Source of the DNA: Olleya aquimaris
GTDB lineage: Bacteria > Bacteroidota > Bacteroidia > Flavobacteriales > Flavobacteriaceae
Reading direction: 5' to 3'
Length of the DNA stretch: 64,000 bases
NCBI RefSeq assembly: GCF_003259525.1
Contig: NZ_QLLO01000001.1
Location: 372,001 to 436,000, forward strand
Below the pieces are notes generated by a model. That model was not told the origin of the DNA, did not search any database, and saw nothing but the letters and a program-made list of their open reading frames with translations. Shown piece after piece: positions 18,406 to 26,135 of this stretch (position 1 is its first letter; each line of letters begins with the position of its first letter). A program made the translations under genes and the position numbers.

Positions 18406-19752
18406 ATGAAAAAATTCAATTTAAACCAAATCACAATACTTTTAGTAAGCTTAGTCTTACTTACAGGTTGTGTTGAAGACGATAATTTTGATATACCTAC
18501 ACAAGCAATTGCAGGTATTACATCATACCCAAATGCTAATGCGCAATTCAATACTATTAGTGCTGTATTAGGAAACTTTGGAACAGGAAATGGAGATGCA
18601 GTCACTTATGATGAAGCAAGCGCAACAGTAACTGAAAAATATACTGAAGGTTATGTGGTATCTAGTGACGAAGGAGGAAACTTCTACAAGCAATTAGTCA
18701 TTCAAGATAAACCAGAAAACCCAACTGCAGCAATCGTTATACAAGTTGACAAAAACCCAATGTTTACTCAATATGAGTTTGGACGTAAGGTATTTGTAAA
18801 ACTTAACGGATTAAGTGTTGGAGAAAGCAATGGAGTTATTCAATTAGGTCGTTTAGAAGGAGAAGATATAGAAAGAATACCAAGCACGCTTGTATCTCAA
18901 CACATCCTTAGAGCTGATGAGGTAGCTACTATAGTTGCAAAAGAAGTATCTATTTCAGATTTTAACGATGCTTTAGAAAGTCAGTACATTAGATTAACAG
19001 ATATGCAGTTTAATAGCAATTTAATTGGGCTAACATTTGCATCTGAAACTAATGATAGTTTTGACGGAGAGCGTACATTAGAAAGTTGTGCAACAGGTGG
19101 AAGTGTAGTATTAAGTACTAGTACATTTTCAGACTTTAAAGGCTTAACATTACCTGCTAATAGAGGTACAATTGATGGTATATTAACTAGAGATTTCTTT
19201 GATGATTTCTACACTATTTACATCAATACTCCAGAAGCTATCAATTTTGACAACGCTTTAAGATGTGACCCATTATTTGAGGATGACTTTTCTCAAGGAA
19301 ACTTAAACAAATGGACACCTTACAACGTAACTGGTACACAAGAATGGTACTACAATACATTTGGTAATCCAAGTGACAGTGCAACTATGTCTGGTTTCTC
19401 TGGAGGTGCACAAGTAAACGAAGATTGGTTAATCTCTTTACCAATAGATTTATCATCTGTACCAAGTGCATTTTTAACGTTCCAAACGGTTAAGCGTTAC
19501 TCAGGAAACGATATTGAGGTATTTTATGCTACAGATTACAATGGTGGTGATCCAACAACAGACGGAACTTGGGTACCATTAGCTGCAACCTTAGATACTA
19601 ATACTGGTAGTTGGTCTTCATGGACAGATTCTGGTCAATTAGATGTATCTGCAGCAGCAGGTGGTAATTTATTTATCGCTTTTAAATATACGTCTACAAG
19701 TGCTTCAGCAGCAACTTGGGAAGTAGATAACATTAAAGTTTCAGCAGAATAA
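18406..19752 (+). CDS. DUF5689 lipoprotein with choice-of-anchor J-type domain
   Basis: The protein has 448 residues with lipobox Cys22 (LVLLTGCVED). Residues about 35-285 match the DUF5689 pattern, with an OB-like part around VSSDEGGNFYKQLVIQDKP and a second half ending IDGILTRDFFDDFYTIYI. Residues about 290-448 (FEDDFSQGNLNKWTPYNV to TWEVDNIKVSAE) look like a choice-of-anchor J/MAM-like beta-sandwich. It is probably a surface or outer-membrane-facing lipoprotein that binds substrate for the TonB receptor just upstream, doing the job SusD does in glycan systems (inference). A terminator follows. Confidence 0.85.
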   Translation: MKKFNLNQITILLVSLVLLTGCVEDDNFDIPTQAIAGITSYPNANAQFNTISAVLGNFGTGNGDAVTYDEASATVTEKYTEGYVVSSDEGGNFYKQLVIQDKPENPTAAIVIQVDKNPMFTQYEFGRKVFVKLNGLSVGESNGVIQLGRLEGEDIERIPSTLVSQHILRADEVATIVAKEVSISDFNDALESQYIRLTDMQFNSNLIGLTFASETNDSFDGERTLESCATGGSVVLSTSTFSDFKGLTLPANRGTIDGILTRDFFDDFYTIYINTPEAINFDNALRCDPLFEDDFSQGNLNKWTPYNVTGTQEWYYNTFGNPSDSATMSGFSGGAQVNEDWLISLPIDLSSVPSAFLTFQTVKRYSGNDIEVFYATDYNGGDPTTDGTWVPLAATLDTNTGSWSSWTDSGQLDVSAAAGGNLFIAFKYTSTSASAATWEVDNIKVSAE

Positions 19753-19773
19753 TTATTTTGCTAACCAAATAAT

Positions 19774-19807
19774 AAAAAAAACCTGCTACATTGTGGCAGG
19801 TTTTTTT
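19774..19807 (+). terminator. Terminator of the TonB receptor/DUF5689 operon
   Basis: A-run and CCTGC pair with GCAGG and a T-run (12-bp stem including A/T pairs), loop of 9 bases. It overlaps a GTG that could otherwise look like a start for the next gene, so the ATG at 19817 is the better start. Confidence 0.85.
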
Positions 19808-19816
19808 ATTCAGTAT

Positions 19817-20194
19817 ATGACAACATTCGATCAATTTTTCTTTTCTGTATTTACTACATTTAAGACACGATTTAAACAAAAAGCAAACAGTATTGCTTTA
19901 TTTTATATTTCTGCCTTACAAATAGCATTACTTTTCCTTTTAGGAGTGTTTTTTGCCACTTTTTTAGATAAAATGAATGTCACTACTATAGCTAGCGACA
20001 AAGCATGGATATTGTTTTTTATTTCTGCTTGTATCATTCATTTAAAAAATTGGTTAAAGTATAATGGTAAAACCAGAAAGGTTTTAAATGCTAAATACAA
20101 CAGAAGTAAATCCAAACAACATAATGTATTATTGCTGTTAAGTTTACCCATAGTAAGTTTAATCTTGGCGTTGATATTGCTTCAAAGTTTATAA
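19817..20194 (+). CDS. Small membrane protein of unknown function
   Basis: The protein has 125 residues. Three hydrophobic stretches (about 27-50, 62-77, 103-124) suggest three membrane helices, with a basic loop between the second and third (KNWLKYNGKTRKVLNAKYNRSKSKQ). I chose the ATG at 19817 because the GTG at 19793 lies in the terminator stem. I recognise no family. It stands alone, followed by its own terminator. Confidence that it is a real gene rests on its codon pattern and flanking terminators. Confidence 0.6.
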   Translation: MTTFDQFFFSVFTTFKTRFKQKANSIALFYISALQIALLFLLGVFFATFLDKMNVTTIASDKAWILFFISACIIHLKNWLKYNGKTRKVLNAKYNRSKSKQHNVLLLLSLPIVSLILALILLQSL

Positions 20195-20223
20195 TTTTTA
20201 TTAATATTTACAGATATACTCAG

Positions 20224-20247
20224 CCTGCTTATTAGCAGGTTTTTTTG
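20224..20247 (+). terminator. Terminator after the small membrane protein gene
   Basis: CCTGCT / AGCAGG stem (20224-20229 with 20234-20239), loop TATT, then seven T. The 200 bp from here to the next gene hold no feature I can support. Confidence 0.8.
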
Positions 20248-20445
20248 TTTAATCTATTTAAACTAACAGGTTATAGATTGAAAACTACTAGTTATTTATT
20301 GATAGTGTTTCAAAAGATTGATAAGACTGATATTTGAATTATAATTAATAACAAAACAATGTTTACTTTCTTGAGATTAAACACTTTATTCAAATAATAA
20401 AAATCTTACCTTAGTAAACCTATCTATTAACTAAAACTATACTCA

Positions 20446-20940
20446 ATGAAAAATGTAACATTAACAACCCTTTTTATTATAGTTCTAATTTTATCCTTTT
20501 TACTTTTTAAAGAATGTGAAAAATCAGCAGATTGTAATTTTGATCCACCAACAGATTTAATTACTAATGCAGAAGCAAATACTTATGAAGAGGCATACAA
20601 AACTAAATACGAAAACTTACCAGAAATAATTGCAGCAAATAACGGAGTTATGCCTGAAGATGTAAGAGATGTTTGGTTTGATTTAAAAGTTATGCAAGAT
20701 TATTTAAACTATGTTAAAGAAGAATCTGAAATTCAGGGTAAAGAAAACCCTGGAATTAGAGTGTATTTTGGAGCAAAGGAAATTGATGGACAGCTTAAAA
20801 ATACTGTGTTTTTCTCACCAACTTATCGAGAAGCTGAAAGAGATCCAGAACCTTCTGACAACAAAAATAATTATGATATACAATCTTATAATTATGGAAA
20901 TGCAGGAATGCCTCCAACCGAATATGAAGGAGGAGATTAA
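20446..20940 (+). CDS. Membrane-tethered small protein of unknown function
   Basis: The protein has 164 residues. Residues about 6-22 are strongly hydrophobic and followed by KECEKSADC, so it is either anchored by one helix or secreted; there is no good lipobox. The remaining 140 residues are hydrophilic and acidic, with IRVYFGAKEIDGQLKNTVFFSP as a possible strand pair. The end is disordered and rich in Asn, Tyr and Gly. It is the first gene of a tight four-gene unit with a membrane protein, a LytS kinase and a LytTR regulator, so it may take part in sensing. No family is recognised. Confidence 0.65.
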   Translation: MKNVTLTTLFIIVLILSFLLFKECEKSADCNFDPPTDLITNAEANTYEEAYKTKYENLPEIIAANNGVMPEDVRDVWFDLKVMQDYLNYVKEESEIQGKENPGIRVYFGAKEIDGQLKNTVFFSPTYREAERDPEPSDNKNNYDIQSYNYGNAGMPPTEYEGGD

Positions 20941-20943
20941 AAC

Positions 20944-21552
20944 ATGATACAGTTTACAAGTTTAATAATAATGACCGTTCAAATTGCAGCACTTGTTGCT
21001 GCAATTTTGAGTTGGAAAAAATATAAAAATACTACAGAAAAATATTTTTTATTTTTTTTAATATACATTGTGTTAAATGAAATTACAGGATACGTCATTG
21101 GAGGTGACAATCTATACATTTATAATATTTATACAGTGTTGTCCATTTCATTTTACTTGTTTTGGTTTCATCAAATTTTAAATAATAAAGGGTTAATTAA
21201 AATACTAGGTTTTTTATTTTTAATTACAATAGTATATACTGCTGTAAAACAGGACTTTTGGACCAGTTTATGGACGTTTCCTTTTATACCTTCAAGTATA
21301 ATAATAATCATATGTTCAACTTTATTTTTTAATTCTTTTTTAAACAATCTAAAGGCTATTAGTTACACAAATTCTCAGCAATTTTGGATAGTTACTGGAT
21401 TACTTATATTTTATGTTGGTTTTTTACCAATAGCATTAACATGGGGAATGATCAAACCTGGATCTTACCCATTTAGATTAATTATAATGACACTTAATTT
21501 GTTGTTATATGGGTTTTATATTAAAAGTTTTTTATGCTTGAAACAGAATTAA
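20944..21552 (+). CDS. Polytopic membrane protein coupled to a LytS kinase
   Basis: A 202-residue protein with about six membrane segments (roughly 4-24, 34-54, 58-80, 84-102, 115-137, 145-165, with a last one near 175-198). It starts 3 bp after the previous gene and overlaps the following kinase gene by 19 bp. No known domain is seen. The kinase next door has only one membrane helix, unlike the four-helix LytS protein at 3843-4814. This protein may therefore supply the sensory membrane part of a split receptor (inference). Confidence 0.65.
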   Translation: MIQFTSLIIMTVQIAALVAAILSWKKYKNTTEKYFLFFLIYIVLNEITGYVIGGDNLYIYNIYTVLSISFYLFWFHQILNNKGLIKILGFLFLITIVYTAVKQDFWTSLWTFPFIPSSIIIIICSTLFFNSFLNNLKAISYTNSQQFWIVTGLLIFYVGFLPIALTWGMIKPGSYPFRLIIMTLNLLLYGFYIKSFLCLKQN

Positions 21553-22358
21553 ATATCAATAACATAGTCATAATATTATGTGTCATGGCATTACTTATAG
21601 TAGTGTCGACCGTGTTTTTATTTACTACTTTTAATAATCGTAAAAACAAACTCATCCAAGACCAATTAGAAACCAAATTAAATAATCAAAAACGCCAACA
21701 TGAGCTAGAATTAAATGCATTACGTGCACAAATGAATCCGCATTTTGTACATAATTCTCTTAATGCCATTCAGTATTACATTCAATTAAATCAAGTTGAA
21801 AAAAGCGAAGACTATTTGGCTAAATTTTCAAAACTCATGCGACAGTTTTTCGAGTATTCACGTAAAGAAAGTATTTCGGTAGAAAATGAAATTTCGCTTT
21901 TAAAAAACTATCTAGATATAGAAAAATTACGTTTTGAAGACGATTTTGAATATAAAATTACAATAGACAAATCGTTAGATACGGAAGAGTTGTTTTTACC
22001 ACCAATGATTTTACAACCTATTTTAGAAAATGCCATTAATCATGGTATTTTTCATAAAAACGGTAAAGGGAAAGTGAGTATTGAATTTTTAAACTTGAAA
22101 AATACTAGTTTTAAAGTAGTTATTACAGATGATGGGATTGGTGTTAACAAAGCCATAGCCATGAATAAAGCCAAAGCGCAAACTCATACAGAACACTCTA
22201 GTGCTGTCCTTGAAGAGCGATTAGCATTACTAAAAGAAAGCAAACAATGGGACATCGATTTTACAATTGTAGATCGCTCTGAAATCTCCAACTCAACAGG
22301 AACAATAGTCACTTTAGTTTTTAAAGACGACTTAAACGCAGAAGATAATGAACATTAA
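21534..22358 (+). CDS. LytS-type sensor histidine kinase, single membrane helix
   Basis: A 274-residue kinase. One membrane helix (about 10-31) and a short coiled coil (40-65) lead to the His_kinase motif LRAQMNPHFVHNSLNAIQYY, with His70. The ATPase domain has PPMILQPILENAINHGI and VVITDDGIGVNKA. It overlaps the upstream membrane gene by 19 bp and the downstream LytTR gene by 11 bp, so the three are translated as a unit. It probably gets its signal through the neighbouring membrane protein. Confidence 0.92.
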   Translation: MLETELNINNIVIILCVMALLIVVSTVFLFTTFNNRKNKLIQDQLETKLNNQKRQHELELNALRAQMNPHFVHNSLNAIQYYIQLNQVEKSEDYLAKFSKLMRQFFEYSRKESISVENEISLLKNYLDIEKLRFEDDFEYKITIDKSLDTEELFLPPMILQPILENAINHGIFHKNGKGKVSIEFLNLKNTSFKVVITDDGIGVNKAIAMNKAKAQTHTEHSSAVLEERLALLKESKQWDIDFTIVDRSEISNSTGTIVTLVFKDDLNAEDNEH

Positions 22359-23091
22359 AACCATTTTAATTGATGACGAGCGTAAAGCACTAGCCATCCT
22401 TAAAAATAAACTAGAGCGATTATGCCCAAATGTAGACGTCATTGCTCAAACCCAAAATCCTAAAGAAGGCATTGAGTTGATTAAAACATTACAACCAGAT
22501 TTAGTGTTTCTTGACATTGCCATGCCAGAATTAAGTGGTTTTGACGTTTTAAAACAATTTGAAAAACCAGATTTCGAAATCATTTTCGCTACAGCTTTTG
22601 ATAATTATGCAATAGAAGCTATTAAGCATTGTGCTATTGGATACTTAGTAAAACCAGTTGATAACGCAGACTTAATAACTGCTGTAAATAATGCCGAGAC
22701 CAATATTGAAGAAAAAACAGCACTACAAAAAAACAAACAATTAATAGAAAATTTAGGCACACAAACCTTTCAAAAAAAGAAGATTATTATTCCGTCTATT
22801 GAAGGTTTAGAATTTATTAAAATTGAAAATATTTTACACTGCGAAGGCGAAACAGGTTATACCAAAATTCATTTAAAAGAAGGTAAACCATTGCTAAGCT
22901 CAAATAGTATAGGGCATTTTAACAAGCTGTTAGAAAACAGTAACTTCTATTTGGTACATAAATCACATTTAATTAATCTAAATGATATAGAAAAATACCT
23001 AAACGAGGGTTATGTAATACTGTCTGGCAATAAAAAAATTCCAGTGTCACGTAATCGAAGACAAGAGTTTTTAGAAAAATTAAAAGGCTAA
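22348..23091 (+). CDS. LytTR-family response regulator
   Basis: A 247-residue regulator. The receiver domain has phospho-acceptor Asp56 (LVFLDIAMPELSGF) and the conserved Lys in YLVKPVDNADL. The LytTR domain spans about 145-247, with ILHCEGETGYTKI and NFYLVHKSHLINL. It is the evident partner of the kinase it overlaps by 11 bp. The stop codon overlaps the convergent HDAC-like gene by 4 bp. Regulated genes are not known. Confidence 0.92.
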   Translation: MNIKTILIDDERKALAILKNKLERLCPNVDVIAQTQNPKEGIELIKTLQPDLVFLDIAMPELSGFDVLKQFEKPDFEIIFATAFDNYAIEAIKHCAIGYLVKPVDNADLITAVNNAETNIEEKTALQKNKQLIENLGTQTFQKKKIIIPSIEGLEFIKIENILHCEGETGYTKIHLKEGKPLLSSNSIGHFNKLLENSNFYLVHKSHLINLNDIEKYLNEGYVILSGNKKIPVSRNRRQEFLEKLKG

Positions 23092-23993
23092 AAATAAATA
23101 TCTTGAGCTAATCTAAAGGTATTAGCATGTGCCTCTACAATAGTTTTAATATCAGGACTGTAACCTCCACCCATACTACACATCACAGGAATATTGTTGT
23201 TTTTACAGGTTTCTAATACATATTCATCGCGTGCTTTGCAACCCGAAATGGTTAATCCTAATTTGCCTAACTTGTCTGTAACTATAACATCTACACCACA
23301 TAAATAGTAAATAAAATCAGGTTGTATTTGATTGATTAATTTAGGAAGAGTCTTGCGTAAAATAGACAGATACTCATCATCACCAATATTATTTTCTAAC
23401 TCAATATCTAAATCACTTTCTTCTTTTTTAAACGGATAATTGTGTTTTCCGTGCATAGAAAAAGTAAAAACAGAGGTGTCGTTTTTAAAAATTTGGGCAG
23501 TACCATTACCTTGATGCACGTCTAAATCGACAATCAAAATCTGTTTAGCTAATTTCTTTTTTTGAAGAAATCGTGCACCAATCGCTTGGTCATTAAGCAT
23601 ACAAAAGGCTTCACCACGATTGGTATAAGCATGATGTGTACCACCAGCAATATTCATAGCTATGCCTTGTTGTAAAGCAATTTCGCTTGCTTTTATAGTA
23701 CCATCTGCTATAGTGATTTCGCGCTCGATTAAAACCTCACTCAAAGGAAAGCCAATTTTTCTAGCAGCACGTTGATTTAAAGTAATATTAAGTAAATCAT
23801 AAAAGTATTCTGGGTCATGAACCGCTAATATTGGAGCTTCATCAAGCATTCTAACGGGCTCAAAAAAGTTGTTTTTAGTACAAGTACCTTCATGTATTAG
23901 TTGTTCTGGAAGTAACTCGTACTTTAACATAGGAAATCGGTGTCCTTCTGGCAAAGGGTGGCAATAGATTGGATGGTATGCGATTTTGAGCAT
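23088..23993 (-). CDS. Histone deacetylase-family hydrolase
   Basis: A cytoplasmic zinc amidohydrolase of the arginase/deacetylase fold, 301 residues. The charge-relay His pair is at 120-121 (GGTHHAY). Zinc ligands are Asp158 and His160 (VDLDVHQGNGT) and Asp235 (LCGVDVI). The glycine-rich MGGGYSPD sits at about 274-281. Bacterial members deacetylate acetylpolyamines or acetylated proteins; which applies here is not clear. It begins directly after the tex stop codon, so metG, tex and this gene probably form one transcript. Confidence 0.9.
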   Translation of the reverse strand: MLKIAYHPIYCHPLPEGHRFPMLKYELLPEQLIHEGTCTKNNFFEPVRMLDEAPILAVHDPEYFYDLLNITLNQRAARKIGFPLSEVLIEREITIADGTIKASEIALQQGIAMNIAGGTHHAYTNRGEAFCMLNDQAIGARFLQKKKLAKQILIVDLDVHQGNGTAQIFKNDTSVFTFSMHGKHNYPFKKEESDLDIELENNIGDDEYLSILRKTLPKLINQIQPDFIYYLCGVDVIVTDKLGKLGLTISGCKARDEYVLETCKNNNIPVMCSMGGGYSPDIKTIVEAHANTFRLAQDIYF

Positions 23994-26111
23994 CTATTTA
24001 TGGAGTTTTAATTGAATACGCTTTCGCGGAATATCAACATCCAATACTTTTACTATAACCTGTTGATGTAAATGAACATGCTCATTTACATCTTTTACAA
24101 AACTGTCTGATAAGTTAGAGACATGTATCAAACCACTTTCTTTAATTCCAATATCTACAAAGCAACCAAAATTGGTAATATTATTAACAATACCTGGTAA
24201 TAATTGACCAGAAACTAAGTCGTTTATGGTTTTAATATTTTGGTTAAAAGTAAAAACTTTAGCCTCTTCTCTAATATCTAATCCTGGTTTATCTAGTTCT
24301 TTTACAATATCTTCTAGCGTTGGTAAACCAACACTGTCTGTACAATATTGCTTTAAATCTATGTGTTGAAGTAAATCCTTATTACCAATCAATTCATCTA
24401 CAGAAACCTTCAAATCTTTAGCCATTTTTTCGACTATTTTATAACTTTCAGGGTGTACTGCAGAATCATCTAACGGATTTTTAGCCTGTTTAATTCTTAA
24501 AAAAGCAGCACCTTGCTCGAATGCTTTTCCGCCTAAACGAGGCACTTTTTTAATCTCGTTTCTAGAGGTGAAAGCGCCATTTTCGTTTCTGTAATTATAA
24601 ATGTTTTCGGCTAATTTAGGACCAATTCCAGAGACGTAACTTAATAATGGTACGCTTGCTGTATTAATATTTACACCAACACTATTCACGCAATTTTCAA
24701 CCACAACATCTAATTGTTTTTGTAGTTTGTTTTGGTCTACATCATGTTGGTATTGTCCAACACCAATGGATTTGGCATCAATCTTTACCAATTCGGCTAA
24801 AGGGTCTTGCAAACGTCGTCCAATAGATACACTACCTCTAACGGTAACATCATAATTTGGGAACTCGTCTCGTGCTATTTTTGAAGCCGAATAGATACTT
24901 GCTCCAGCTTCACTAACCACAAACACTTGCATATCGTTTTTAAAATGAACCTTTTTTACTAAAGCTTCGGTTTCTCTGGATGCTGTACCATTTCCAATAG
25001 CAATTGCTTCAATTTTATAAGCCTCAGTTAATGTGGCTAGTTTTTTTATGGCTCCAATACTATCACTTTTTGGAGGATGTGGAAATATGGTTTCGTTATG
25101 TAATAAATTACCTTGTGCATCTAGACAAACCACTTTACAACCCGTTCTAAAACCTGGATCTATTGCAAGCACACGTTTTTCGCCTAATGGCGAACCTAAT
25201 AATAATTGCTTTAAGTTTTTTGCAAATACAGTAATTGCAGCCTCATCTGCTTTTTCTTTGGCTTTTTGTAACGCTTCGTTACTTAACGATGGGAATAGTA
25301 AGCGTTTGTATGCATCGCTTATAGCCAATTCTAATTGGTCTGCACAGGCAGTATTACTTTTAATAATTTTACGGTCAATATTTTCTAACGCTTTTACGTC
25401 ATCAATATTAATTTTAACGCGAATAAACCCTTCTTTTTCGGCTCTTAAAATAGCTAATAACCTGTGTGAAGGTATTCTGTTTAAAGATTCTTCCCAATCA
25501 AAATAATCTCTAAATTTTTGTGCGTTCTCATCGTCCTTTTTTGTTTTTACCACTGTCGTGGCAATCATAGCATAACGCTCTAATTGCTTTCGTAAATTAT
25601 TACGTATGTCTGTACGCTCGTTAATCCATTCGGCTATAATATGTCGTGCACCTTCCAATGCCTCATCAACCGTTTTAACTTCTCCTTTTACATATTTAAA
25701 CGCTATAGATTCTAAGTCATTAGCATTTTGCGACATGATGATTTTTGCTAAAGGTTCTAAGCCATTTTTTCTAGCGGTTTCTGCTTTAGTTTTTCGACTT
25801 TTTTTATAGGGTAAGTAAAGGTCTTCTAGGGTTGTTAAATCTGTACAAGCCTCTATTTTTTGTTTTAATTCTGTGGTTAAAACATCTTGCTCTTCTAAAG
25901 CTTTTAAAATGGCGATTTTTCGTTTTTCTAAAGCTTCAAATTGGTCTTTATATTTTACAATCTCTCCAATTTGTACTTCATCTAAGTTACCAGTTGCTTC
26001 TTTTCTGTATCTAGAAATAAAAGGAATTGTGCAATCTTGATTTAGTAAATCTACCGTATTTTTAATAGAGTTTTCGGGTAGATTTGTTTTGGAGGTTATG
26101 AATTTAATCAT
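23994..26111 (-). CDS. tex: Tex-family RNA-binding transcription accessory protein
   Basis: A 705-residue cytoplasmic protein with the full Tex layout. It has an N-terminal helical part, a YqgF/RNase H-like domain (about 310-440, beginning RVLAIDPGFRTGCKVVCLD), helix-hairpin-helix repeats (about 480-550, with LLSYVSGIGPKLAENIYNYR) and a C-terminal S1 domain (about 630-705, with NNITNFGCFVDIGIKESGLI). Tex binds RNA and affects transcription. It sits 24 bp after metG. The S1 end contains a GC-rich 14-mer that also occurs in another gene of this window (see findings). Confidence 0.96.
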   Translation of the reverse strand: MIKFITSKTNLPENSIKNTVDLLNQDCTIPFISRYRKEATGNLDEVQIGEIVKYKDQFEALEKRKIAILKALEEQDVLTTELKQKIEACTDLTTLEDLYLPYKKSRKTKAETARKNGLEPLAKIIMSQNANDLESIAFKYVKGEVKTVDEALEGARHIIAEWINERTDIRNNLRKQLERYAMIATTVVKTKKDDENAQKFRDYFDWEESLNRIPSHRLLAILRAEKEGFIRVKINIDDVKALENIDRKIIKSNTACADQLELAISDAYKRLLFPSLSNEALQKAKEKADEAAITVFAKNLKQLLLGSPLGEKRVLAIDPGFRTGCKVVCLDAQGNLLHNETIFPHPPKSDSIGAIKKLATLTEAYKIEAIAIGNGTASRETEALVKKVHFKNDMQVFVVSEAGASIYSASKIARDEFPNYDVTVRGSVSIGRRLQDPLAELVKIDAKSIGVGQYQHDVDQNKLQKQLDVVVENCVNSVGVNINTASVPLLSYVSGIGPKLAENIYNYRNENGAFTSRNEIKKVPRLGGKAFEQGAAFLRIKQAKNPLDDSAVHPESYKIVEKMAKDLKVSVDELIGNKDLLQHIDLKQYCTDSVGLPTLEDIVKELDKPGLDIREEAKVFTFNQNIKTINDLVSGQLLPGIVNNITNFGCFVDIGIKESGLIHVSNLSDSFVKDVNEHVHLHQQVIVKVLDVDIPRKRIQLKLHK
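24018..24031. repeat. GC-rich 14-mer ACGCTTTCGCGGAA, copy 1 (inside tex)
   Basis: The + strand reads ACGCTTTCGCGGAA. The coding (minus) strand reads it as part of IPRKRIQ. The same 14-mer recurs at 63972-63985 in an unrelated gene, in the other orientation relative to coding, which points to a DNA-level element. Confidence 0.6.
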
Positions 26112-26135
26112 AGTATAAAGAAGCGATATAGTTTG

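Noticed and set aside
25033-25506. Open + strand frame of 157 codons opposite tex
   Set aside because: It lies inside the conserved RNase H-like domain of tex; its length is a by-product of the codon pattern.
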